This document shows, in pieces, positions 45,113-56,120 of a stretch of DNA of 64,000 nt; the first letter of the stretch is position 1, and each line of letters starts with the position of its first letter. Under the pieces are notes generated by a model, which did not search any database, was not told where the DNA came from, and saw only the letters and a program-made list of their open reading frames with translations. A program made the translations under genes and the position numbers. Source of the DNA: Morinoia aosen (Eukaryota > Arthropoda > Malacostraca > Amphipoda > Talitridae); assembly GCA_030386875.1 (NCBI GenBank), contig CM059560.1, forward strand, positions 32,234,183 through 32,298,182. The letters are read 5' to 3'.

Positions 45113-47080
45113 TATATTTCCTTCTTCTAAAATGTTTTCAAACGTTTTGTTTTGATTTTAGCTGAATTTGTACTTTGGTTCATCTTATTACGAGTCATCA
45201 GTTATAGCGTAATGAAATACCGAGTTTAATCCTTGCACAAAAAAATGTGAAGTGGTGCTGCAGCTATGTCAACAATTCTTCTCCGCCACGAGAGGGGCTG
45301 AGCATCACACTTTAGACTAGAAAGACCCTGGCTCGATCTCAATTATGCGTTTGCGGGTTTTTTATCAGTACCCAGCTCCCTGTTGACAATAGAAAACGAA
45401 GAAGACATGTGGAGGAGAAAGAGGGGTAAAGTTTCTTCACACTGAGCTTGCTCTTTACTCATCCACTTACTTCGTCCCTTTAGATTAAAAAAGCAGAAAA
45501 ACAGTAGGCGTAGCTTTTTTACAATTATGAAGCGATCAGTAATATTTCCTTTTTCTTTGAAAATATTATAAGAAATTTCGTGGTATTAAATTGTTCATGT
45601 GTTGTTTGTAGGTATTTTCCCTCTACCGCTTGCTCAGAAATAAAAAACTTACTTTGTTACACTGTATTAAACGTTTTAATGCTACAAAAATATAATTTGA
45701 AAGGTCTGAATGTTATTTTAGAGAATTTTTGTTAGTTTTCTCGCATTTTGGCTTAACCTACGAGGAAAAACTCGGGTTGTATATTTCTTGTTATTTTAAA
45801 TAAAAAATATAAGCTCAATTTTCGTACATTTTCATCTGCTGTAGTACACAAGACACGCCTTAAAAAATTCCTGGCAAGGTCAAGTAGACTATTTGCTTGG
45901 CACCTATAACACTGATCGATAGGATTGACTACAGAGATAAATTTGCTTGCGCACGGCCTTGAAAACCACAGCAGCGGACGCAAGATCAAAGCGCAATTTT
46001 GGGCCACCGAAATTCATGGCCGTTCACGTCAGATTCATTAGGCTTAGCTGAAGGCTCGACGATGGTGCGTGCATTTCAGGGGCATCCACCAGAGGCCTCG
46101 CCACGAGGTGCCTGCTATTTAGGGAGCCTCCAGCGCACGGCGAACCCGACTCTGGTCCACGCAAAACGGCTTCATTTCTCATAGGCACGGCCCGTATTTC
46201 CGGCAGAACGCTCACTTAGTGCGAGCGTCAACAACTTCCGACCAACTTAATGCCGGTCGTTCAAGATAAAGAAATGCTCGAAATGCCCCCAGCAATCGAT
46301 CGCGCTCTGAACTGTGATGAAGTTGCGTCACAGCTCTGACTTCTTGAGCCGTTTCAGTTCATGACACCAACATTAAGAACTTTTGCGGCGTCAATTGCAG
46401 GCTATTATGGCGTAAATGTTCGCCAAGGATATGAGAGGACGTCTGGCGTACAAAATCTTGGCAAGATGATTTTAACGCAAAAAAATAGTGTCATGCTTGT
46501 GTACTGACTGTCGGTAAAAAATTATAATGCAGAATATCCTGAATTTGCGAACGCAGTTCATATTTCCGTAATATTTAGCTCAGAGTTTTCAACCCAAGTA
46601 ATACAAAATACTCTTCTGTGTTTTAACATTTTCATCAATAATAAAATACAAAGACAATGTCCACAGTTTTTGAAAGCATATCTGAACAAGCCCGTTACCC
46701 CTGATGTTCAGAGCATGATCACAGCGTACGCTCGATATTTTCTTCACATTTGAACAGCGTTCACCGACGTTGAAACCTCAGCCAATTGAGCCTTAGTCGC
46801 CATCGGCAGGCTAACGAAGGAGCTCAGTGTACAAGTTAGTGGAGGGAAAAGTTTAGTTAACTCAATCTTATACTTCAAACTCTCGGATATTAAAAGCTCT
46901 GGAAATTGTGATTTCCATATTTTCATGGAATACTTAGAACCGTAAATATAGCATGTGCGTGAGAGCACAATAGTACCAGAGGTTGCACCCTTATGGGGTC
47001 GTCTCCTCATGATGTAGCCATGAAGAGTCATCGAAAGACAGAAATGCCTATAATTCCGATCACTCCAAATGAGAATAAGG
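45113..47080. other. No gene recognised
   Basis: 45970-46330 is GC-rich. A 133-codon minus frame at 47145-46744 starts inside a family A fragment and shows no known domain. Confidence 0.45.
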
Positions 47081-47081
47081 G

Positions 47082-47925
47082 GATAGATTAGGTTATGAGT
47101 TGGTTTAGGCCTCACTAACCAGTGACCACATCCAAGATGTTCCAAAGAGTGCGTTTCAGTGCGTGTTTAGTAATGAGTTTGGTGAACGGGGAATCTATGT
47201 ACAAAGTCTGTTCCCACATCAATTAAATTTGTTGGTTATTTTAAGTCTTCCTAACTCGTGAAAAGGTGTTTCAAAGAAAGGAAGAAGGGAGACACACACC
47301 ATCTGGAATGGAATTAAGGGAACGGGAAACCTATGCTTTAAGGTGTGTTCCCACATAAAATTTCCTGCGCACAGAAATAGTAAGGTAGGATTAGATTAGA
47401 TTAGTCGTTAGTTTTAGCCTCCCTACCCGCAACAACAAATGCGATCCAAAGAGAGGAAGGAGGAAGGCACCATTTAATATGGAGTTGAGGAAACGCGGAA
47501 TCTACGCAGAAAGGGCATAGAAACAGTAAGTTGGGAAAGAAGATTATGAAACAAGATCAAAGTTGAAAAAGAAAGTAGTAGGTGCTGAAAAAAAAACAGG
47601 ACAGCAGTGAACCGAAAAAAGATGGTCCGTAACAAAACAAAAACCTATTCTATTTTAATAAAAAGAAAGTCTACCTAACCTTTAGCTCGGGCCCTCACAA
47701 AGTCCCCCTGGGAAATAGTAAGTTAGGAAATAAGTTATGAAACACTAAATAAACGTTAAAGAAGCAAGTAAGAGCAGCTGAGAAATAGGGCTGCAGTGAA
47801 ACGAAAAAAAAATGGTTAGAAATAAAACAGAAACTTATCTGTTGTAACGAAAATTAAGCCTTCCTAACTCTCAGCTCGGGACCTCCCATTTCAGCCCTGG
47901 GAGCGCTATGCGTATAAAATAAATT
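47082..47925 (-). repeat. Cluster of at least four family A fragments (A8-A10)
   Basis: Fragment 1 is 47082-47215 and fragment 2 is 47230-47370. A near-complete copy runs 47390-47712 ('ggattagattagattag', 'caccatttaatatggagt', 'ccccctggga'). Directly after it, 47713-47925 is another copy of the distal half ('gaaatagtaagttaggaaa' to 'ccctgggagcgct'). Confidence 0.8.
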
Positions 47926-48360
47926 GCAGAGAGTTCCATAAAAGATTCCGACTGACGACTTGGTAGCCATGTACTACGGAATGCAATCAGTGTACGTGAG
48001 GCACTAATTTAAAAATTATAAACAGTAAGTCTTTCTAACAAAAACTGAATGAGTGCTAACGCTCTTTCAAAAAGTTAAACCGAGGAAAATAATCCAGAAT
48101 TGACGAAAAAATCACTATGTCAAAACAGTTAAGAGCTGCTTCACTACATCATCAAAGATTTGCAGCGGGAGTAAAACATATTGATATCAATCACCAAACA
48201 TAACGCGTTATCAATACACGAAACACCTCCCGTAAAATTATTAGTTGATTTACTTTTGACAAGTGAGGTATATTTTTTTCATTGGTGTGGTGTCTCCCAT
48301 GTCATTGTATAAATATTTGGCAAGCATGATACTTGTGAGTACCAACAGTTGTTTTTAAGG
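47926..48360. other. No gene recognised
   Basis: Nothing identified. Confidence 0.45.
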
Positions 48361-48364
48361 TATT

Positions 48365-48870
48365 TCTAGTCATTTCAACAATCCACGCTTAAACGGTCCC
48401 GCACGTAAAGAATTTTTGTCTTTGCAGCAATCCGTACATAAACGTCTCTGCATACAATTTGCAAGTCATTCCAACAACCTGCATTGAAACGTCTTAGCAT
48501 GCAATTTTGTGTCATTCTAAGAATCCGCTCGTCAAGATTTTTGCGCACTATTTTTATGCTGTTCTCACAATTCGCACTTAAATGTCTTCGCATGAAATGT
48601 TTTATGTTATTCCAACGTATCATGTATAAATGACTTAGCGTAAACATTTTAGAGTTATTTGAGGCGCGTATAAACGTCTTTGCAAGGAATTTTCATGCCT
48701 TTTCAACCACCTAAACCATAAACATTTTCGCCTACAATTTTTAATTCATTATGAAACAGCCCTCATATAAACTTTTTTGCAGGAAAAATTTCGAGTTATT
48801 TTCACACATCACGGTAGCCACACATCACGGTTTCCCGTCATTCCAACAATCCGCACATAAACGTCCGCAA
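48365..48870. repeat. Diverged 46-48-bp tandem repeat, ~10-11 copies
   Basis: Recurring pattern 'ttccaacaatccg.a.ataaacgtct' then 'gca...aatttt...gtcat'. Unit similarity is low in the middle and better at both ends. Confidence 0.75.
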
Positions 48871-49428
48871 AACTCAGCGACTTTATTCCACCCGAGATTG
48901 AATTGGCAGCACCCGAACGAGGTTTTGAAGACAGCATCAGCCAATAGCTGCACAAGACAGACATGAAAGCCTCCAAAAAACATTCCCAACCCGACAGCTG
49001 TTCTAATTCTCAAAATATTTTCACTGCAGATCGTAAAACTTGATCATAAATTACGTAAAAGTACCTCAGTGATTCCCAACAGAGACAGAGAACAGCGTCC
49101 AAACGATCGCTTGATCGTCGATGACCTGCCCAAACGGTTTTTAAATCCTCAGCTGAGTCAGCTCGAGCGAGGCATAAGCCATAAGGTACGGCATGCTTGT
49201 TTTTACGCCAGTATTTCAAGAGAAACGAGCTTATTTCTTGCTGGTTTGCAGGTCCAGAAGATTCACGTTCTTGGGTGTATGAGGCCAACATGACGAGTAT
49301 TTTCTGCGTCCTTAATTTAGGGTTATGAATCCACGACATCGACATTCAAGGATCTGTAGAGCCTGCGTAAAAATTACCACGCGCGGTGCAGTGGTTTCTT
49401 GATTACCTGGTCCAAGGGATTTAATTTT
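48871..49428. other. No gene recognised
   Basis: Short unrecognised frames on both strands. Confidence 0.45.
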
Positions 49429-49640
49429 CGTAAATTACGCCGTAATGCATGTAAATCACCCTTAATTCGGCACCAAAGTAAACTCGGGTGAGCAGTGACG
49501 GCGGTGTAGCGCACGAACACAACCTTGCGATGACGAGTGCCCAGCATTTGCTCGAACCTCCGTGAATTACACGTAGTTTAACGATGCAAATTCGCAATAA
49601 TTCGGCATTAAACTTACTCCGGTATGAATGACGTTCTACG
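49429..49640. repeat. Diverged direct duplication, ~75-bp units ~130 bp apart
   Basis: 'cgtaaattacgccgta' ... 'aattcggcaccaaagtaaac' ... 'gagcagtgacg' recurs as 'cgtgaattacacgtag' ... 'aattcggcattaaacttac' ... 'gaatgacg'. GC- and CpG-richer than its flanks. Function unknown. Confidence 0.6.
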
Positions 49641-50014
49641 CATTAGCAGTTAAACACGGGTATCTGTTACACTAGTTCAGTATTTTTACGTTACTTCATA
49701 GACATAGAAGCAATTTCTTACATCCTCTTGTTGAAAAGATGTGACATAATCCTAAATTATTCATCGAGAACTGCAGTCAGTTTCAACAGCTGCAATTTAA
49801 TTAGACAATACTTGGAAGGTTGTCCTTAACAACAGAATATTGCTTCATTTTACCTATGTTTTAGAAATTAAAAGTTTCGGAATCGTTATTGCTCTCTACA
49901 TGTATTTAATTATTGCACGTAAAAGGACTTCTGAAGATAGTATGCCGAGAGAATTTTATTACTATTATTATATATTATGATTACTATTATAATCAGCATC
50001 ATTATCAAATAGTT

Positions 50015-50395
50015 TAAAACTGACTAGCCTCCCACAGACAACAAAGGCGATCTCAAGAAACCGGAGAGGACTGCCCATTCAATCTGTAGGTAGGTCTGTA
50101 GAAAACAAAGAATCTGTTCACAAGGTGTGTCTCATACAGGATAACCTGCGTAAAGAAACAGCAAGTTAGGAAGGAAAAGGAAGACGAAATAAAGAAGATA
50201 TAGAGCAGAAGGTATGAAAACTAAAAAACACAAAGTGGGCGTGAAGAATAGAAGTCTTGAAAGGCAATCAATAACAGAGGCAACCTAGGACATCCTCACC
50301 CCACATCATTGGCTAGGCAAACCTAATTAGCTTCAACTTATTGCCTATCATAATTCCCGTGAGAGTGAGAGGGTATCATAACGAGATGCACAACT
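50015..50395 (-). repeat. Family A-related repeat, strongly diverged (A11)
   Basis: 'gactagcctcccacagacaa', 'aagaatctgttcacaaggtg', 'aaacagcaagttagga' and 'tgcctatcataattcccgtg' correspond in order to family A blocks. Confidence 0.6.
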
Positions 50396-51240
50396 ATAAA
50401 ATATTACAGACACTCTTGCGAAAAGGATTGTTAAAGCGGAACGCCGGCTCACTCACGAAAGAGAGAACTGAGTACAAAAGGAAACAAGAGGCTTACTCCT
50501 GTTAGAATTAAGCCCACCACTGACTTGCGCTGCTAGTGTACCTAGCTGACGCTGCGGTGATGAGCTAATGTTAGCGTAGAGCAGATGTAATGTTCCAAGC
50601 TATACTCAATAAGGCTGGCCTCGTCAGTGAAACCCTTTCCTTCTATAGAACTTAAAAACTCTCGATGCAATCGAGACGCTCCGATTCCACCATGTTTTGT
50701 TTATTTGCATTTTTCATGTGTATTTTGAACCACTGAATTAAAAAATCACATTACTTTTGGCGTAACATTGATAGTTTTTTATTTATTCAAATTTTAATAT
50801 TCTTTTATGTATGATTTCTCGACTGTAGTTTGTTGGGCGAGTTTTTTTCATAGATTGAAAAGTATGAAAAAAGTACAATTTTAGATAGAATAAAAGAAAC
50901 AATACAACTCTGCACTGTAAATGCTTTGATAACTTTTCTCTTATGATTGGAAGTGCTTTGACGACCGAGATTTTCTTGAGTGCATATAGTGTAATCTTTT
51001 CTGATTAGAGCCTATCTCCCATCATAGCAGTATTCCATTGGCCTTAATATCTTCTTTCCATAGTTGCAATGTCCTAATGAAATCGCTTACCCCCGCTCTT
51101 CACTGAGATCACCCAAGTTTTCGCGGAAGAAATCAAGATGAGAATGCAAAAAACGAACATCCAAGGACATACGACAACAAAGCTTCCTGAAAGTCTCAAT
51201 CAGCGTTGCGAAGTCAGAGTCTCCAGAGTCGCATGTTTTA
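50396..51240. other. No gene recognised
   Basis: AT-rich spacer before the 29-bp array. Confidence 0.5.
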
Positions 51241-54200
51241 GGGTGGAGTCGGAGTCGTTTTTCCGAATGTGGTGGAGTCAGAGTCTGAGTTGTTCATTCT
51301 AATGTGGGGGAGTTGGAGTCGTTCATTCCAATGTGGTGGAGTTGGAGTCGTTCATTCCAATGTGGTGGAGTTGGAGTCGGAGTCGTTTTTCCGAATGTGG
51401 TGGAGTTGGAGTCGTTTTTCCGAATGTGGTGGAGTTGGAGTTGGAGTCGTTTTTCCAAATGTGGTGGAGTTGGAGTCGGAGTTGTTTTTTTAATGTTGTG
51501 GAGTAGTCAGAGTTGTTCATTCCAATGGGGTGGAGTTGGAGTAGTTCATTCCAACGTGGGGGAGTTGGAGTCGGAGTCGTTCATTCCAATGTGGTGGAAT
51601 CGGAGTTGTTCATTCCAATGTGGTGGAGTTGGAGTTGTCCATTCCAATGTGGTGGAGTTGGAGTTGTCCATTCCAATGTGGTGGAGTTGGAGTCGTTCAT
51701 TCCAATGTGGTGAAGTTGGAGTCGTTCATTGCAATGGGGTGGAGTTGGAGTCGTTCATTCCAATGTGGTGGAGTTGGAGTCGGAGTCGTTTTTCCGAATG
51801 TGGTGGAGTCGGAGTCAGAGTTGTTCATTCCAATGTGGTGGAATCGGAGTTGTTCATTCCAATGTGGTGGAGTTGGAGTTGTCCATTCCAATGTGGTGGA
51901 GTTGGAGCCGTTCATTCCAATGTGGTGAAGTTGGAGTCGTTCATTGCAATGGGGTGGAGTTGGAGTAGTTCATTCCAATGTGGTGGAGTCGGAGTGGGAG
52001 TCGTTTTTCCGAATGTGGTGGAGTCGGAGTCGTTTTCCGAATGTGGTGGAGTCGGAGTCGTTTTTCCGAATGTGGTGGAGTCGGAGTCGTTTTTCCGAAT
52101 GTGGTGGAGTCGGAGTCATTTTTCCGAATGTGGTGGAGTCCGAGTCTGAGTTGTTCATTCCATTGTGGTGGAGTCGGAGTCGTTCATTCCAATGTGGTGG
52201 AGTTGGAGTCGTTTTTCCGAATGTGGTTGAGTCGGAGTCTGAGTTGTTCATTCCATTTTGGTGGAGTTGGAGTCGTTCATTCCAATGTGGTGGAGTTGGA
52301 GTCGTTCATTCCAATGTGGTGGAGTTGGAGTCGTTCATTCCAATGTGGTGGAGTTGGAGTCAGAGTCGTTTTTCTGAATGTGGTGGAGTCGGAGTCTGAG
52401 TTGTTCATTCTAATGTGGTGGAGTTAGAGTCGTTCATTCCAAAGTGGTGGAGTTGGAGTCGGAGTCGTTTATTCCAATGTGGTGGAGTTGGAGTCGGAGT
52501 CGTTTATTCCAATGTGGTGGAGTTGGATTCGTTCATTCCAATGTGGTAGAGTTGGAGTCGTTCATTCCAATGTGGTGGAGTTGGAGTCGTTCATTCCAAT
52601 GTGGGGGAGTTGAAGTCGTTCATTCCGATGTGGTGGAGTTGGAGTCGTTCATTCCAATGTGGTGGAGTTGGAGTCGTTCATTCCAATGTGGTGGAGTTGG
52701 AGTCGTTCATTCCGATGTGGTGGAGTTGGAGTCGTTCATTCCAATGCGGGGGAGTTGGAGTCGTTCATTCCAATGCGGGGGAGTTGGAGTCGTTCATTCC
52801 AATGTGGTGGAGTTGGAGTCGTTCATTCCAATGTGGTGGAGTTGGAGTCGTTCATTCCAATGTGGTGGAGTTGGAGTCGGAGTCGTTCATTCCAATGTGG
52901 TGGAGTTGGAGTCGTTCATTCCGATGTGGTGGAGTTGGAGTCGTTCATTCCAATGCGGGGGAGTTGGAGTCGTTCATTCCAATGTGGTGGAGTTGGAGTC
53001 GTTCATTCCAATGTGGGGGAGTTGGAGTCGTTCATTCCGATGTGGTGGAGTTGGAGTCGTTCATTCCAATGTGGTGGAGTTGGAGTCGTTCATTCCAATG
53101 CGGGGGAGTTGGAGTCGTTCATTCCAATGCGGGGGAGTTGGAGTCGTTCATTCCAATGTGGTGGAGTTGGAGTCGTTCATTCCAATGTGGTGGAGTTGGA
53201 GTCGTTCATTCCAATGTGGTGGAGTTGGAGTCGTTCATTCCAATGTGGTGGAGTTGGAGTCGTTCATTCCAATGTGGTGGAGTCGGAGTCGTTCATTCCA
53301 ATGTGGTGGAGTCGGAGTCGTTCATTCCAATGTGGTGGAGTCGGAGTCGTTCATTCCAATGTGGTGGAGTCGGAGTCGTTCATTCCAATGTGGTGGAGTC
53401 GGAGTCGTTCATTCCAATGTGGTGGAGTCGGAGTCGTTCATTCCAATGTGGTGGAGTCGGAGTCGTTCATTCCAATGTGGTGGAGTCGGAGTCGTTCATT
53501 CCAATGTGGTGGAGTTGGAGTTGTTCATTCCATTTTGGTGGAGTTGGAGTCGTTCATTCCAATGTGGTGGAGTTGGAGTCGTTCATTCCAATGTGGTGGA
53601 GTTGGAGCCGTTCATTCCAATGTGGTGGAGTTGGAGTCGGAGTCGTTTTCCGAATGTGGTTGAGTCGGAGTCTGAGTTGTTTATTCCAATGTGGTGGAGT
53701 TGGAGTCGTTCATTCCAATGTGGTGGAGTTGGAGTCGTTCATTCCAATGTGGTGGAGTTGGAGTCATTCATTCCAATGTGGTGGAGTTGGAGTCGTTCAT
53801 TCCAATGTGGTGGAGTTGGAGTCGGAGTCGTTTTTCCGAATGTGGTGGAGTCGGAGTCTGAGTTGTTCATTCTAATGTGGTGGAGTTAGAGTCGTTCATT
53901 CCAAAGTGGTGGAGTTGGAGTCGGAGTCGTTTATTCCAATGTGGTGGAGTTGGAGTCGTTCATTCCAATGTGGTGGAGTTGGAGTCGTTCATTCCAATGT
54001 GGTAGAGTTGGAGTCGTTCATTCCAATGTGGTGGAGTTGGAGTCGTTCATTCCAATGTGGGGGAGTTGGAGTCGGAGTCGTTCATTCCAATGTGGTGGAG
54101 TCGGAGTCTGAGTTGTTCATTTCAATGTGGTGGAGTTGGAGTCGTTCATTCCGATGTGGTGGAGTTGGAGTCGTTCATTCCAATGTGGGGGAGTTGGAGT

Positions 54201-55107
54201 CGTTCATTCCAATGTGGGGGAGTTGGAGTCGTTCATTCCAATGTGGTGGAGTTGAAGTCGTTCATTCCAATGTGGTGAAGTTGGAGTCGTTCATTCCAAT
54301 GTGGTGGAGTTGGAGTCGTTCATTCAAATGTGGTGGAGTTGGAGTCGTTCATTCAAATGTGGTGGAGTTGGAGTCGTTCATTCCAATGTGGTGGAGTTGG
54401 AGTCGTTCATTCCAATGTGGTGGAGTTGGAGTCGTTCATTCCAATGTCGTGGAGTTGGACTCATTCATTCCAATGTGGTGGAGTTGGAGTCGTTCGTTCC
54501 AATGTGGTGGAGTTGGAGTCGTTCATTCCAATGTGGTGGAGTTGGAGTCGTTCATTCCAATGTGGTGGAGTTGGAGTCGTTCATTCCAATGTGGTGGAGT
54601 TGGAGTCGTTCATTCCAATGTGGTGGAGTTGGAGTCGTTCATTCCAATGTGGTGGAGTTGGAGTCGTTCATTCCAATGTGGTGGAGTTGGAGTCGTTCAT
54701 TCCAATGTGGTGGAGTTGGAGTCGTTTATTCCAATGTGGTGGAGTTGGAGTCTTTCATTCCAATGTGGTGGAGTTGGAGTCGTTCATTCCAATGTGGTGG
54801 AGTTGGAGTCGTTCATTCCAATGTGGTGGAGTTGGAGTCGTTCATTCCAATGTGGTGGAGTTGGAGTCGTTCATTCCAATGTGGTGGAGTTGGAGTCGTT
54901 CATTCCAATGTGGTGGAGTTGGAGTCGTTCATTCCAATGTGGTGGAGTTGGAGTCGTTCATTCCAATGTGGTGGAGTCGGAGTCGTTCATTCCAATGTGG
55001 TGGAGTCGGAGTCGGAGTCGTTCATTCCAATGGGGTGGAGTTGGAGTCGGAGTCGTTCATTCCAATGTGGTGGAGTTGGAGTCGGAGTCGTATATTCGAA
55101 TGTGGTT
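51241..55107. repeat. 29-bp minisatellite array, roughly 125-130 copies (3.9 kb)
   Basis: The unit is 'gtggtggagttggagtcg' plus 'ttcattccaat'. Many units carry one or two extra 'ggagtc' hexamers (29, 35 or 41 bp). The left ~1.2 kb is heterogeneous ('tttttccgaat' variants); 54.3-54.95 kb is nearly uniform. All plus frames are open over most of the array, by the same frame-cycling effect as the 19-bp array. No coding evidence. Confidence 0.97.
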
Positions 55108-55329
55108 CATTCGCAGTGGTTGCTTTTAGGTGCCGTCGCCTAATTTTTTCCAAAATCTATAAATAATTGTTTAAAACTAAATGTAAGCGAAACAAAGTTG
55201 AAATAATTTACTAAAATGTTAAAAAATATGCAATTTTTTTGTTTATTATTTTGTTTAAAGTACGAAACAGTGTATCTATACCTATGACCTAATACTGTCA
55301 TTGATATCTAGTGATTGTGGGTTCGAGGA

Positions 55330-56120
55330 GCATTGGAAGGAGCATTATCCCAGCGAAGTTTCAAGAGGATCATGCTTGAGTCTATGAGCTGTTAACAAAC
55401 TCGTTACATCCTTGCCATAACACAGATCATCACTAATGTAATAGGAAATTTCAAATTCTTCTTGTCGTTTCCGGTACACCGCTGTTCTGCAGTCTTCCCT
55501 TAGCAGATTCGATTCCTTCAGCCTTGACGTAAGAAGTTCAGTTCCCGACTTAGTAAGACCTAAGTTCCTGGTTGAATCACCTAGCTCACACTGATTTGGA
55601 AAGTGAGGCCCCGAAGTCGTTGTTCTTGGTTTGAAATCGTCTATTTCTTGACATCAGCTACTTATTGAACCTTCAGATGAAATATCCATTGTATCGTTTA
55701 TCTGGAAAGACAGAAATAACTATATATAGCGTCTTCAACAAAGACTTGAATAACATTAATATCCATACATCTTTATTATTTAAGTCTATTAAACGCAAGA
55801 CTTTTCGAGAGTGTGGTGAGAATACTTGCATTTTCTGGTGGTCGTGGTACTGGTATGTTATGCAGTGATCATGTGGGACAGGTGCTCAATATGATGGTAT
55901 GTCTGGATACTGAAGAGCTTGTCTTCCTTTCACTTTTCTGTACTTTGTCACATCAATCATGCAGAAGTAATAGGCATCGTAATGGATCTTTTCGGCTCTC
56001 TCCATACTCTAGGGATGGCAAAAGGCATTGCCCTTCCTGCACCTCTAAGCCATCCTTCTAGAGAAGATCGACAGCTTCCACATATCACATGAGGAGCCCA
56101 TGACTTGTCTTGATTACCCA
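55330..56120 (-). pseudogene. Decayed copy of a multi-copy arthropod hypothetical-protein family
   Basis: The minus strand reads, in order: 'DKSWAPHVICGSCRSSLEGW' (56105-56040), 'VWREPKRS' (~56010-55985), 'DAYYFCMIDVTKYRKVKGRQ' (~55975-55915), 'YPDIPS', 'PVPH', and after frame changes 'GTELLTSRLKESNLL' (~55545-55500), 'CRTAVYRKRQEEFEISYYI' and 'DDLCYGKDVTSLLTAHRLK' (to ~55380). I recognise the block pattern (W-A-P-H, C-x-x-C, VWREP, D-x-Y-F-C, then SRLKEKNLL and YRxR) as a widespread arthropod family of unknown function, probably mobile or mobile-derived. Stops and frameshifts show it is dead. Confidence 0.65.

Noticed and set aside
46744..47145. 133-codon minus-strand frame
   Set aside because: Begins within a family A fragment and shows no family resemblance.
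51304..55166. Several 250-480-codon frames over the 29-bp array
   Set aside because: Same frame-cycling effect; 6-bp unit-length changes and the periodic peptide are fully explained by the DNA repeat.
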